Assembly: GCF_001940165.2 (NCBI RefSeq)
Contig: NZ_CP135162.1
Coordinates: 485,501 to 549,500 of the forward strand
DNA length: 64,000 bases
DNA from: Roseburia sp. 831b
GTDB lineage: Bacteria; Bacillota; Clostridia; Lachnospirales; Lachnospiraceae
Reading direction: 5' to 3'
The notes under the pieces were generated by a model. That model worked only from the letters and a program-made list of their open reading frames with translations. It was not told the DNA's origin and ran no database searches. The position numbers and the translations under genes were made by a program. Of the stretch, positions 1 through 10,494 are shown piece after piece (positions within the stretch are counted from its first letter, which is position 1; every line of letters begins with the position of its first letter).

Positions 1-384
1 ATTACGGAATTTATGAGGAAGGCAGACTACATTGTGATTAATTTCACACAGGATGCGCACAGACTGGACTCGTTTTTTGAAAAATCCTATGACACATCGA
101 AAAAGTTCTTTTACCTGATTGGCGCCTATCAGCCGCAATCTGTCTATAACCAGAAGAATATACAACGGATTTACCGGATTCCAAAGGAGAAAATGGGGGT
201 TGTTCCATACAATCCCAAGTTTCAGTTCGCCTGTGAAAAAGGGCATCTGCTACATTATGTGGGGGAACAGAAGAAAGCATTTTTACATGAGAGAGACAGT
301 TCATTTTTTCGTGAGATTGATGCGGTGTCAAATTATTTTTTAGGGGAGGTGGAGCGTGGAAAAACGAACGTTAACCTGTCTTAG
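1..384 (+). CDS. ParA/MinD-like ATPase of a Tad-type secretion locus (3' part)
   Basis: The reading frame is open from the first base, so the gene begins upstream of the window; about 127 C-terminal residues are present. The sequence looks like the end of a P-loop ParA/CpaE-type protein: a beta strand near 'ADYIVINFTQD', later 'FFYLIGAYQP' and 'KMGVVPYNPKF', which resembles the switch and C-terminal part of these ATPases. The Walker motifs lie outside the window. It overlaps the next gene, a CpaF-like ATPase, by 29 bp, so the two are translationally linked. In Tad systems a ParA-like protein (TadZ/CpaE) helps localise the secretion machine at the inner face of the membrane. The assignment rests mainly on context, because the diagnostic half is missing. 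Confidence 0.55.
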   Translation: MTEFMRKADYIVINFTQDAHRLDSFFEKSYDTSKKFFYLIGAYQPQSVYNQKNIQRIYRIPKEKMGVVPYNPKFQFACEKGHLLHYVGEQKKAFLHERDSSFFREIDAVSNYFLGEVERGKTNVNLS

Positions 385-1936
385 CAGAGAGGAACTTGTG
401 CAAAAAGTAAGGGAGCACATCAATCATATCTTAAGGGAAAATTTGTATGAGCTGAATATGAACGAGGAACAGGTTGTACGGCTGCAGCAGCAAAAGAAAG
501 AACTACGAATGTACTTGAAACGTGCGGGGTGTGGAGATGCCGTTGCAAAAGATTTCCTTGTGAACCTTATCATGGAAAGCTTAAAGAAGTTGTTTTTTCA
601 AGGGGAGGCGGATTTGGCAAAGACCTATCTTTTCTCGGATGCAGGACAGCAAAATGTGGAAAACCAATTTAAAATTCTGTTGTTTCAGTGGAAAAAGCAG
701 TATGGAAAAGAGGCGTTGGAGCGTCTGCTGATGCAGGAAGAGACAATTGCAAAAGGGGATAATCAAACGTATGAGGTGACAGAACAACAGATTCGTAGGT
801 GGTATTGCAACAGCCGTATCTCGTTTTCTTATGAGGAACAGTTAGAACTGCTTGGATTAGATGTTTATGCTTTTTATAAAGGGCTTGGAGTGATTGATGA
901 AATCCGGGATATGAATGTGGATGGGGTTTCGGGCGGCGTATCAGGCGGCAGTGGCGATTATAAGAGTGTCTGGATTTTTCTTAGAGGAAAAAGTGTGCAT
1001 CTTAGTTTTTTGGATTTTGGTTCAGAAAAAGAGATTGAGCGCATCGCCAGAAACTGTTGCAGATATCACCAGCCGGGGGAGATTTCCAAGGCAAAAGGTT
1101 ATCTGGTACATGAGATGGCAGACCATGCCAGAGTTGTGGTTGCAAGGCCGGATTTTTCGGAGAACTGGACTTTTTTTATCCGTAAACTTGATATGGTTCG
1201 AAAGCAAAAATTAGAAACGCTCTTTTTAGAGGAGGGCGCAGAAAAAATGCTGGCATTACTTCGTTTCCTGATAAGGGGATGTCAGGTGTGTGGCATTACC
1301 GGCATGCAAGGGTGTGGAAAGACGACATTGCTGTTGGCGTTGATTGAGGAGATTGCACCGGAATATACACTACGTGTGTTAGAGCTTGCATTCGAACTGC
1401 ATTTAAGGGATGTTTATCCGGGGCGCAACATTATGACATTTCGGGAGACAACCAATATTGATGGAGTAGAAGCACTTGAGGTCTCCAAAAAGACGGACGG
1501 AACCGTGACGATTATCGGGGAAATTGTGGCAGCAAAGGTGGCAGCCTGGATGATTGAGAGCGGGCAAAGCGGTTCTCTTTTTACCCTGTTTACGCATCAT
1601 GCCAAGACGACGGAAGCACTTGTGTATACACTCCGCAACAGCCTGTTAAAAGAAGGAAACTTTCATTCCGAGGAGATTGCGCTCTCCCAGGTGGTACAGG
1701 TGGTGCGTTTTGATATTCATTTACATATGGACCGGAAGGGACATCGCTATATCGAAAGAATCAGTGAAATCATTCCTGATGAGACGACAAAAAAAGGATT
1801 TGTGGTTTCGGATTTAATCTGCCGGAAGGAGAACGGATACCAGTGGGTAGGAAAAATCAGCAGGAAAACCAGGGAAGATATGGTGAAGTGGATGACAGAG
1901 GCACAAAAGGAGGAGTTTCTTGGAATGGATTTATGA
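356..1936 (+). CDS. CpaF/TadA-like secretion ATPase, diverged
   Basis: 526 residues starting at GTG, with the ribosome binding site GGGGAGGT just upstream. A helical N-terminal half is followed by a secretion-ATPase core: a Walker A loop 'GMQGCGKTT' near residues 316-324, an 'IIGE' strand corresponding to Walker B, and a 'FTHHAKTTEAL' segment in place of the usual His box. It should hydrolyse ATP to drive assembly of a Tad/Flp-like pilus at the cytoplasmic membrane. The canonical 'GEVRGxEA' is replaced by 'GEIVAAKVAA', so the usual Arg and second Glu are gone; this is a divergent branch, and activity is inferred. A Gly/Ser-rich stretch around residues 188-200 looks like a flexible linker. The gene overlaps both neighbours, consistent with one operon. 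Confidence 0.75.
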   Translation: MEKRTLTCLSREELVQKVREHINHILRENLYELNMNEEQVVRLQQQKKELRMYLKRAGCGDAVAKDFLVNLIMESLKKLFFQGEADLAKTYLFSDAGQQNVENQFKILLFQWKKQYGKEALERLLMQEETIAKGDNQTYEVTEQQIRRWYCNSRISFSYEEQLELLGLDVYAFYKGLGVIDEIRDMNVDGVSGGVSGGSGDYKSVWIFLRGKSVHLSFLDFGSEKEIERIARNCCRYHQPGEISKAKGYLVHEMADHARVVVARPDFSENWTFFIRKLDMVRKQKLETLFLEEGAEKMLALLRFLIRGCQVCGITGMQGCGKTTLLLALIEEIAPEYTLRVLELAFELHLRDVYPGRNIMTFRETTNIDGVEALEVSKKTDGTVTIIGEIVAAKVAAWMIESGQSGSLFTLFTHHAKTTEALVYTLRNSLLKEGNFHSEEIALSQVVQVVRFDIHLHMDRKGHRYIERISEIIPDETTKKGFVVSDLICRKENGYQWVGKISRKTREDMVKWMTEAQKEEFLGMDL

Positions 1937-3527
1937 AGGGATATTGTATACAATCCTTAGTTTTTTCCTGGTATGGGTTCGGGCGCAGAAGAGGGCTGTA
2001 ACAAAGAAGGAAAAAAGAGAAAGGCAGTTAGAAAAAAGGATTTCAAAACTATCGGGTGCATACCGGAGATATCACAATATGGAAGATGCCTTGTCGGAGG
2101 CAGAGTGGGAAACGTTTTTAGAGACAAAGGATAAGGGAACCAAAAGTGTGTATGAGAGACTATTACAAAAGTTGTGTGAGGAGGTATTAGAATCCGGCGA
2201 TCGGAAAAAAGATGGCACATCTGTCTTTTTACGAAATCTGATGGCAATTTTGGACGAGGTGCGGGATAATGGTCTTTTTTCACAAAAAATATATTATGCG
2301 TTTTTAGGCCTAAGGCCACTTTGTGTTGTTCCTTTTTTCGCTGTACCACTCATTCATCTGTGGGCGGTCAAAAGTTCAGAGCAGTTATCCATCTATTACC
2401 AGGGCAGCTTTGAACTGATTACCATTACAATTACGTTTATAGTTACAATAATATCGTATTTATGGGTATCCTGGCTGGAAAATCAAAATCTTCTAGAAGG
2501 CTATTCCTATCGGGTGGAAAGGTGGCTGCTTAGGAATCCTTACTTAAAAAGAAGGGTGAATTGCAGAATTTCACGCAGGTATTCGTATTATTTAAAGAAA
2601 AATGAATTCCTAAAAGGAATCCAGGGATTTGGAAACGTGAGGGAGTTTGAAGTGCGAAAAAGGCTGACAGCGCTGCTTTTCGTGGGCGGAGCCGCGTTTG
2701 TTGTGATACTCGGATGGTACAGCAGCAAACATGAGTCTGAAAAACAGATTGCATTTCCGAGGATGTACACGCTTGCACTTGAGGCGGAGGAGGTAGAATT
2801 CTTAGAGGAGGATATGCGGGAGCAATTTCGTGCGCTTAGGAAGAAGCAGACGACGCTTTCTGACGTGGAAAGACGCTATGCAGGGTATCCGGATGAAGTA
2901 AAACAGACGGTTTTGCTTTTGCTTAAGCAGGCATTGGAAAAGGAAAATGCACACGGCGGACGCTGGTATTTGTTTGGCATTTGTCCCCTCTTTGGAGTAA
3001 TGGGATATTTTTTACCGGAATTGTTGCTGCGGATGCAGGCAGGACACATGATGGAAAAGAAAATGGAGGAAGTACAGATATTATTGATTGTGCTGTTTGT
3101 ACAGACACAGGATGCGCAGGCGACGGTAGAGCAGCTTTTAGAGGCGATGGAAGAACATGCGGTAGTATTCCGACGTGCCATTGAGGAGGCGGTCGACCAC
3201 TTTTCCGTGGATTGGAAAAAAAGCATAGAAATATTGAAAGAGCAGATATCTTATGAGCCCATGGAGCAGATATGTGAGACACTTTGTCTTTGTGAAGAGG
3301 TCGGTGTGGAGGCTGCCTTTGCAGGCATTGAAAAGGAGAGGGAATACCTGATAAAAAAGAACAACCAGCAGCGTGAGGCAGGGCTTAGGGAGCGTGCTGC
3401 ACTGGCAAAGGTGGTGGCGTATGTTCCTTTTTTGACGGTACTTACTTTAAAACTGATGATTCCATTTATTGCGGAAGGATTAAGCCAACTACATTTGTAT
3501 GGGCAAGGAATTGGACAATTTTTTTAG
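1920..3527 (+). CDS. TadB/TadC-like (GspF-type) membrane platform protein
   Basis: 535 residues with a TTG start inside the end of the ATPase gene. Hydrophobic segments are visible at the N-terminus ('ILYTILSFFLVWV'), near residues 130-180 (two segments), near 250, near 350 ('FGICPLFGVMGYFLP') and at the C-terminus. Between them lie charged helical regions, as in type II secretion system F-domain proteins. The length suggests a single protein doing the work of TadB plus TadC. Such proteins form the inner-membrane platform that couples the cytoplasmic ATPase to pilin extrusion. Context strongly supports this; direct sequence similarity is weak and is judged by eye. Confidence 0.6.
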   Translation: MEWIYEGILYTILSFFLVWVRAQKRAVTKKEKRERQLEKRISKLSGAYRRYHNMEDALSEAEWETFLETKDKGTKSVYERLLQKLCEEVLESGDRKKDGTSVFLRNLMAILDEVRDNGLFSQKIYYAFLGLRPLCVVPFFAVPLIHLWAVKSSEQLSIYYQGSFELITITITFIVTIISYLWVSWLENQNLLEGYSYRVERWLLRNPYLKRRVNCRISRRYSYYLKKNEFLKGIQGFGNVREFEVRKRLTALLFVGGAAFVVILGWYSSKHESEKQIAFPRMYTLALEAEEVEFLEEDMREQFRALRKKQTTLSDVERRYAGYPDEVKQTVLLLLKQALEKENAHGGRWYLFGICPLFGVMGYFLPELLLRMQAGHMMEKKMEEVQILLIVLFVQTQDAQATVEQLLEAMEEHAVVFRRAIEEAVDHFSVDWKKSIEILKEQISYEPMEQICETLCLCEEVGVEAAFAGIEKEREYLIKKNNQQREAGLRERAALAKVVAYVPFLTVLTLKLMIPFIAEGLSQLHLYGQGIGQFF

Positions 3528-3545
3528 AAAAAGGAGAGGAAGAAA

Positions 3546-4001
3546 ATGGAAAATAGTTTAAAGGGTTTAACATTGGCAGCAGGCATTATCATTACCTGTA
3601 TTATTATCAGCCTTGGATTTTATGTGGCAAGGGAGGCGAGAGATACGGCTGCAAACGGAACGGGACAAATCAATGCGTTACAGGCGGAGTTTTCCGATAC
3701 TTCAAAAACCATGTATGATGGGACAGAGGTGTCGGGAAGTGAGGTGTTAAATGTGATTCGTAAGTTCAGCGATGAGACGTTTGGAATTCAGGTTGTGACA
3801 AGCAAAAAGAAGGAATCCTATTTTTATATTTATCGTTTCGACCCGGCAACCGGAGAGCTGGGCAAAAAATCCCAGACAGATTATAAAACTGCCCAGGATG
3901 TGACAAGTCCAAACTATATCAATCCAACCGGACGTTTTGAGGGCAGTGTGGTGAAAGATGGAAACGGAACAATCATAGGATTGATTTTTACACAGGTGTA
4001 G
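3546..4001 (+). CDS. Small single-TM pilin-like protein of the Tad-type operon
   Basis: 151 residues preceded by the site AAAAGGAGAGG. One N-terminal hydrophobic helix ('LAAGIIITCIIISLGFYV') follows a short charged leader, and the rest is a hydrophilic extracellular domain. This is the layout of a Flp pilin or pseudopilin. No classic prepilin peptidase motif (G/A followed by xxxxEY) is evident, so processing cannot be asserted. It is the first small gene after the membrane platform, where the major pilin or a minor pseudopilin is expected. I do not recognise a specific family; the major-subunit role is an inference from position. Confidence 0.5.
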   Translation: MENSLKGLTLAAGIIITCIIISLGFYVAREARDTAANGTGQINALQAEFSDTSKTMYDGTEVSGSEVLNVIRKFSDETFGIQVVTSKKKESYFYIYRFDPATGELGKKSQTDYKTAQDVTSPNYINPTGRFEGSVVKDGNGTIIGLIFTQV

Positions 4002-4004
4002 CTT

Positions 4005-4193
4005 ATGGAACAGGTTTTAGAAGGCATTGAGATGGGCGCTGCGATGCTGTTTTTCCTTGCTGCGTTGTTCTTTTGTCGTCACCTGACAAGAGAGTGCGAC
4101 AGAATGTATCAGTGTATGGAACAGGTGGAACATGACAATGCAGTCTGGAAAGAGGAAGGCACAATTTTCAATGGATGGTTAGAGGATGAATGA
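4005..4193 (+). CDS. 62-residue membrane protein of the Tad-type operon
   Basis: A very small protein with one hydrophobic helix (about residues 10-25, 'MGAAMLFFLAALFFC') and a charged, cysteine-containing remainder. The start is 3 bp after the previous stop and the end overlaps the next gene by 8 bp, so it is almost certainly translated as part of the operon. No family is recognised. Size and topology would fit a minor pseudopilin or an assembly accessory. Confidence 0.5.
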   Translation: MEQVLEGIEMGAAMLFFLAALFFCRHLTRECDRMYQCMEQVEHDNAVWKEEGTIFNGWLEDE

Positions 4194-4656
4194 TAGTCTG
4201 GGAAAGATTTTTTCCATTTTAATTGCGGCGGTTCTGATGGTGTATCTTCCGGTAACGGCAATGGAGGAACGTGCCAAAACGGCGGCACAGCTGTATTTGT
4301 TAACCGAAGAAACGGAACTGATAGACAGTGTCTGTAACGTCGGATTTTTGAGTCAGAATATGTACGAACAGTTTCAAAATAAAATTTTGCGTCTTCCAGG
4401 TATTTACGAGGTAAAGATTACGATAGAGCGTAAGGAATTGCAGTATGAGGATGAAAACGTCTCCTATGTCAGCCGGTTCTGGGATACCGATGAGATTGAG
4501 GAAATACTTCGGAATGAGGAACTGTTTGCACTGTATCGGAATGATTTTATCCGAATATGGGTGACAAGAAAAGATGCAAGACAGTCCTTTTGGCCGGGAA
4601 TGGATCAGACCGTAAACGTCTTTTATGGAGGAACAGTCAAATATGAAGCTTACTGA
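4186..4656 (+). CDS. TadE/F-like minor pseudopilin (putative)
   Basis: 156 residues with a hydrophobic N-terminal helix ('IFSILIAAVLMVYLPVTAM') and a soluble extracytoplasmic domain. The helix and the following 'EERAKTAAQLYLLTEETELIDSV' region, cited only in part here, resemble the N-terminal coiled stretch of TadE/TadF-type minor pilins. It overlaps the gene before it by 8 bp and the one after it by 14 bp. The role is inferred from operon position and topology; no catalytic residues are expected. Confidence 0.5.
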   Translation: MNDSLGKIFSILIAAVLMVYLPVTAMEERAKTAAQLYLLTEETELIDSVCNVGFLSQNMYEQFQNKILRLPGIYEVKITIERKELQYEDENVSYVSRFWDTDEIEEILRNEELFALYRNDFIRIWVTRKDARQSFWPGMDQTVNVFYGGTVKYEAY

Positions 4657-5245
4657 TTTTAGCATTGTTTTTGTTGTATTGTTTGTGGTAAGCCAGGTGC
4701 CGAAACTGTTAGAAAGTGAATGGGTAAGGCAGGAAAAATTTACAACGGTGGAATATAACCGGATTTTTGATCAGGCGGCAGAGGACTGTCTGATGGGAAG
4801 TGTAAAAGAGGAGTGCGCAGATGGTAGTATCAGAATGGATATAAAGACGGCAGAAAAGCATTTTTATGAACAGATTGCATTTGTGTTTGATGCCACGGAT
4901 GAGGCGGCAATGGAGGCGCTTTATGATGGTGTGAAGATGGTGCAGTTTGTCAATCGAAACGAGAGCCCTGGTGTCTGGAACAGCTATCAGAAAGAGGAAG
5001 GAATCTCCGTGGAGGAGAGTAACAGGCTGCGGGCGCAGATGGAAGATACTATCCTTCGGGCAAGGCGAAAAGATGCAGCGCTATTTTCCCTGTCGTTTCC
5101 GTTTGCACCATATCAGGAATGGAATCAGAACTTAAAACCGCATGCGTTTTATGCAATGTATGAGGGCAGGGAATATGGATTCCACAGGCAAAACCGCAGA
5201 TACTTTTTTAGCGGAAGCATGATAAGAAAAACGGATGAGGATTAA
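4643..5245 (+). CDS. Membrane-anchored protein, last gene of the Tad-type operon
   Basis: About 200 residues. I chose the ATG at 4643 over the in-frame ATG at 4625 because the site GGAGG at 4627-4631 lies 11 bases before 4643. One N-terminal hydrophobic helix ('FSIVFVVLFVVSQVPKLL') is followed by a soluble extracytoplasmic domain of about 175 residues, again the plan of a pseudopilin or pilus-associated protein. No known family is recognised. Its last codons, encoding 'KTDED', lie inside a perfect palindrome shared with the convergent CNNM/CorC gene. Confidence 0.5.
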   Translation: MKLTDFSIVFVVLFVVSQVPKLLESEWVRQEKFTTVEYNRIFDQAAEDCLMGSVKEECADGSIRMDIKTAEKHFYEQIAFVFDATDEAAMEALYDGVKMVQFVNRNESPGVWNSYQKEEGISVEESNRLRAQMEDTILRARRKDAALFSLSFPFAPYQEWNQNLKPHAFYAMYEGREYGFHRQNRRYFFSGSMIRKTDED

Positions 5246-5256
5246 TCCTCATCCGT
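5231..5256. terminator. Bidirectional terminator overlapping two coding ends
   Basis: A perfect 26-bp palindrome. On the plus strand it is followed by CTTTTCC, and on the minus strand by TTTTTCTTATC, so it can terminate transcripts from both sides. It spans the last codons and the overlapping stop codons (5242-5245) of the two convergent genes, and both proteins end in KTDED as a result. Confidence 0.8.
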
Positions 5257-6516
5257 CTTTTCCACTTCTGGTTTCTTAATATATATTTTTTCGACCCGGT
5301 TTTTATCCATTTTTTCAACGCGCAATAAAACGTTGTCATCTGTGATGATGATTTCATTCTTCTGTGGAAGATGATCGAGAAGACCAATCAGATAACCACC
5401 GATGGTATCATAGTCTTCGGAGGTAAAGTTTAAGTCAAGCTTTTCACAGAGGTCTTCTAAGTTTGTGGAGCCTAATACCAGGTATTCGCGGTCACTTAAC
5501 TGCACAATGGAGTCTTCTTCGTCCATATCGTATTCATCCCGGATTTCACCGACAATCTCCTCTAAGAGGTCTTCTAATGTAATCAGTCCGGCGGTTGCAC
5601 CATATTCGTCTAACACAATTGCAAGAGAGATAGAAGACTGACGCATTTCAAGGAAAAGCTCAGCGGTATTCTTATGCTCATATGTAAAGTATGGTTCACG
5701 CATGATATCACGGATGGAAAAATGCTCCTTATCCTGATAGAGTAACAGGTCTTTCATATTGATAATACCAATCACATTATCGGTGGTATCTTCGTAAACC
5801 GGAAGACGTGTGAATTTATCCTCCTGGAAGATTTCGATTAATTCCTCGTAAGTATTGTCGACATTGGCAAATGTCATATCAATTCTTGGAACCATCACTT
5901 CTTTTGCAACTGCATCGCCAAAATCAAACAGATTGTTAATCATTTCACGTTCTTCAGATTCGATGACACCGGTTTCATGGCTGACGTCTACGATAGTACG
6001 AAGTTCTTCTTCCGTCATCTGATTCTGTGTATTGTTTGGGTCAACGCGTAGTAATCGCAAAAATCCCAAAGACAGATGATTTACGATGAAGATGACAGGT
6101 GTTAAAAGCTTCATCAGATAGTAAATGATATTCGCATAGGAGAGCGAAATCTTCTCCGAGTTTATGGTGGCAAGTGTCTTTGGTGTAATTTCACCAAAAA
6201 TTAAGATTAAGAGTGTTAAAATACCGGTGGCAATACCAGCGGCGACACTGCCAAAGAGTTTGATTGCGAGTGAAGTTGAAATGGAAGAGGCGGAAAGGTT
6301 TACAATGTTATTTCCAATCAAAATTGCACTGAGCATCTTACCGGAATTGTCGGTAATTTCCAAGACGCGTGCGGCTTTTTTATTTCCTTCCTCCATAAGG
6401 GTACGCATTTTAATCCGGTTGACGGTTGTAAGCGCTGTCTCTGCGGATGAAAAAAATGCGGATAAAGATAGTAGAATTGCAATGATGACAATTTGTGATA
6501 TGTCACTTGTGTCCAA
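5242..6516 (-). CDS. CNNM/CorC (HlyC)-family membrane protein with CBS pair
   Basis: 424 residues, starting at TTG with a strong GAGGTG site 7 bases upstream. Order of parts: four hydrophobic segments of a DUF21/CNNM domain (about residues 1-190), a CBS-domain pair (about 200-330, with 'VMVPRIDM' opening the first), and a C-terminal CorC_HlyC domain (about 345-424, including 'YDTIGGYLIGLLDHLP'). Family members are linked to magnesium or cobalt homeostasis and efflux at the cytoplasmic membrane; the annotation haemolysin is historical. The gene stands alone between convergent terminators. Length and domain order are normal for the family. Confidence 0.9.
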   Translation of the reverse strand: MDTSDISQIVIIAILLSLSAFFSSAETALTTVNRIKMRTLMEEGNKKAARVLEITDNSGKMLSAILIGNNIVNLSASSISTSLAIKLFGSVAAGIATGILTLLILIFGEITPKTLATINSEKISLSYANIIYYLMKLLTPVIFIVNHLSLGFLRLLRVDPNNTQNQMTEEELRTIVDVSHETGVIESEEREMINNLFDFGDAVAKEVMVPRIDMTFANVDNTYEELIEIFQEDKFTRLPVYEDTTDNVIGIINMKDLLLYQDKEHFSIRDIMREPYFTYEHKNTAELFLEMRQSSISLAIVLDEYGATAGLITLEDLLEEIVGEIRDEYDMDEEDSIVQLSDREYLVLGSTNLEDLCEKLDLNFTSEDYDTIGGYLIGLLDHLPQKNEIIITDDNVLLRVEKMDKNRVEKIYIKKPEVEKTDED

Positions 6517-6555
6517 ATAAGTTCACCTCAGTTTTCTTAGTTTTAGTTACAAGAA

Positions 6556-6581
6556 ATGGATTATGAAAATTCATAATCCAT
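6556..6581 (-). terminator. Hairpin between guaB and the CNNM/CorC gene
   Basis: A 12-bp perfect inverted repeat (ATGGATTATGAA on both arms) with a 2-base loop. It lies downstream of guaB on the minus strand. The U-rich tail is only moderate, so read-through into the next gene is possible. Confidence 0.55.
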
Positions 6582-6617
6582 CTCTTTTGTATGATATATA
6601 CTATATTATATTGCGGT

Positions 6618-8174
<1,557 letters not shown>

Positions 8175-8232
8175 TTATTTATTAAGAAGAAACTCTAATA
8201 AATAAAATTATAAAGGGTTATAGAAAAGGTTG

Positions 8233-8311
8233 TTCACAAATGAAATAAGGTGTGTTATGATTATTCATGTCAGGCGACGAGGCCACGTTTAGGGGGTTCG
8301 TCGCCCTTTTT
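8233..8311 (+). promoter_or_regulatory. hisA leader: possible promoter and attenuator-like hairpin
   Basis: A weak -35/-10 pair (TTCACA at 8233, TATGAT at 8256, spacer 17) precedes a hairpin whose arms GGCGACGA (8273-8280) and TCGTCGCC (8298-8305) are followed by CTTTTT. A terminator-like stem just after the start of transcription and before the RBS of the HisA gene suggests attenuation, but I recognise no ligand-binding motif. Confidence 0.45.
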
Positions 8312-8345
8312 ACAATAAAAGACAAGTTTGATAAGGAGATTATCC

Positions 8346-9131
8346 ATGCAGTTTCGACCATGTATTGACATTCATAACGGAAAGGTAAAGCAGATCGTCG
8401 GAGGAAGTCTAAGAGACGAGGGCGATGTGGCAACCGAGAATTTCGTGTCAGAGCAGGATGCGGCCTATTTTGCAAAGCTGTACCAAAAAGATGGCATTAA
8501 AGGCGGTCACATCATTTTACTGAATGCCGCAGACAGCCCCTATTATAAGGAAACAAAACAGCAGGCAAAGAATGCGCTGCAAGCTTATCCGGGTGGACTC
8601 CAGGTTGGAGGAGGAATCCATGATGGGAATGCCAAAGAATTTTTAGATGCGGGCGCAAGCCATGTGATTGTGACGTCATTTGTTTTTCGGGAAGGCAGAA
8701 TCTTTTACGACAATTTAAGGAAAATTGAGCAGGCAGTTGGAAAAGAACATCTGGTGCTAGATCTTAGTTGCAGAAAAAGAGAAGATTCCTATTATATAGT
8801 GACGGACCGGTGGCAGAAATTTACAGAAGAAAAAGTGACGACAGAGTTGTTAGATGAATTGTCAGGTTACTGCGATGAATTTTTAATTCATGCAGTGGAT
8901 GTGGAAGGAAAAAGCAAAGGAATCGAGACGGAGCTTGTGAAGCTGCTTGGTGACTGGGGAAAAATACCGGTAACCTATGCAGGTGGTGTAGGAAGTTTTG
9001 ATGACTTAGAGCAGTTAAAAGAGCTTGGAAAAGGACACCTGAACGTAACGATTGGAAGCGCATTAGATTTATTTGGCGGTCCAATGGATTATCATAGCGT
9101 TTTAAAATTCATGAAAGAAGAGAGGGACTAG
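8346..9131 (+). CDS. hisA: ProFAR isomerase, eukaryotic-type HisA
   Basis: 261 residues from the ATG at 8346, which is 7 bases after AAGGAG. The enzyme is a TIM barrel that isomerises phosphoribosylformimino-AICAR phosphate to its ribulosyl form in histidine synthesis. The sequence '[18 protein letters not shown]' with '[17 protein letters not shown]' and '[16 protein letters not shown]' fits the eukaryotic (yeast HIS6/plant) HisA branch rather than the usual bacterial one; this branch also occurs in some Clostridia. It is not in a his operon: the next gene, 2 bp downstream, is glnA. Coupling to glutamine supply is plausible because the histidine pathway consumes glutamine. Confidence 0.85.
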   Translation: MQFRPCIDIHNGKVKQIVGGSLRDEGDVATENFVSEQDAAYFAKLYQKDGIKGGHIILLNAADSPYYKETKQQAKNALQAYPGGLQVGGGIHDGNAKEFLDAGASHVIVTSFVFREGRIFYDNLRKIEQAVGKEHLVLDLSCRKREDSYYIVTDRWQKFTEEKVTTELLDELSGYCDEFLIHAVDVEGKSKGIETELVKLLGDWGKIPVTYAGGVGSFDDLEQLKELGKGHLNVTIGSALDLFGGPMDYHSVLKFMKEERD

Positions 9132-9133
9132 GT

Positions 9134-10465
9134 ATGAGCAATTATTCGAAAGCAGATATTATCCGGATGGTTGAGGAAGAGGATGTCGAGTTTATCCGGC
9201 TTCAGTTTACGGATATGTTTGGAACATTAAAAAATGTGGCAATTACATCAAGTCAGTTAGAAAAGGCATTGAACAACGAATGTATGTTCGACGGCTCATC
9301 CATTGAAGGGTTTGTACGAATCGAGGAATCGGATATGTATCTTCACCCGGATTTGGATACGTTCACGATTTTTCCATGGAGACCACAGCAGGGAAAAGTT
9401 GCGAGAATTATCTGCGATGTCTATGGAACAGATCAGAAGCCGTTTGAAGGAGATCCCCGTTATATTTTAAAGAAGGTCATCAAAGAGGCAGCTGACATGG
9501 GATATCAGTTTGATGTCGGACCGGAATGTGAATTTTTCTTATTCCATCAGGATGACGAGGGGCAGCCAACAACCATCAGCCATGAGAGAGCAGGCTATTT
9601 TGACTTAGGACCGGTTGACCTTGGGGAAAATGCAAGACGTGATATGGTACTGACCTTAGAGGATATGGGATTTGAGATTGAGGCATCCCACCATGAGGCA
9701 GCACCGGCACAGCATGAGATTGATTTCCGTTATGATGAGGCATTAAAAACAGCCGACAATATCATGACCTTTAAGCTTGCAGTAAAGACAATTGCAAAGC
9801 GCCATGGTCTGTTTGCTAGCTTCATGCCAAAACCAAAGTACGGCATCAACGGTTCCGGCATGCATATCAATATGTCTTTATTTAAAGATGGAAAAAATAT
9901 TTTTGCAGACGAGTCAGATGAATTAGGTTTAAGCCAGGAAACGTATTATTTTATCGGCGGTATCATGAAGCACATGAAAGGAATGTCTGTGATTACCAAT
10001 CCACTTGTCAATTCCTATAAGAGATTAGTGCCAGGTTATGAAGCACCAATTTATATTGCATGGTCGGCTACCAATAGAAGTCCGTTGATTCGTATTCCGG
10101 CATCCAGAGGCGCAGGAACAAGAGTAGAACTCCGCTGCCCGGACCCGGCTGCAAACCCATATTTAGCATTGGCAGTTTGCCTTGCAGCGGGACTGGATGG
10201 AATCCGCAATCAGATGACACCACCGGAAAGTGTAACGGAGAATGTGTTTGAGATGCGTCTTTCCAAGAAAAATCAGTTAGGAATCGAGTCCCTTCCGGCA
10301 GATTTAGGAGAGGCTATTCATGAGTTTGAAGCAGATACCTATATTCAGGAAGTATTAGGAGCTCATATTACCGAGAAATACATGGAGGCCAAAAAAGCAG
10401 AGTGGGCAGATTATCGTTCTCAGGTAACCCAGTGGGAAATCGAGAATTATTTATATAAAATCTAA
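9134..10465 (+). CDS. glnA: Glutamine synthetase, type I
   Basis: 443 residues; it makes glutamine from glutamate, ammonia and ATP. GSI hallmarks are present: the latch-type N-terminus ending '[10 protein letters not shown]', the ATP-site '[11 protein letters not shown]', and '[12 protein letters not shown]'. The length and the absence of an obvious adenylylation loop match the GSI-alpha class of Firmicutes, which is controlled by feedback and by regulator proteins. It is translationally close to the upstream hisA and is followed after 29 bp by an ANTAR regulator, a common clostridial pairing. Confidence 0.97.
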   Translation: MSNYSKADIIRMVEEEDVEFIRLQFTDMFGTLKNVAITSSQLEKALNNECMFDGSSIEGFVRIEESDMYLHPDLDTFTIFPWRPQQGKVARIICDVYGTDQKPFEGDPRYILKKVIKEAADMGYQFDVGPECEFFLFHQDDEGQPTTISHERAGYFDLGPVDLGENARRDMVLTLEDMGFEIEASHHEAAPAQHEIDFRYDEALKTADNIMTFKLAVKTIAKRHGLFASFMPKPKYGINGSGMHINMSLFKDGKNIFADESDELGLSQETYYFIGGIMKHMKGMSVITNPLVNSYKRLVPGYEAPIYIAWSATNRSPLIRIPASRGAGTRVELRCPDPAANPYLALAVCLAAGLDGIRNQMTPPESVTENVFEMRLSKKNQLGIESLPADLGEAIHEFEADTYIQEVLGAHITEKYMEAKKAEWADYRSQVTQWEIENYLYKI

Positions 10466-10494
10466 ACGGAAGATGTAGAAATAGGGGAAAAGAA

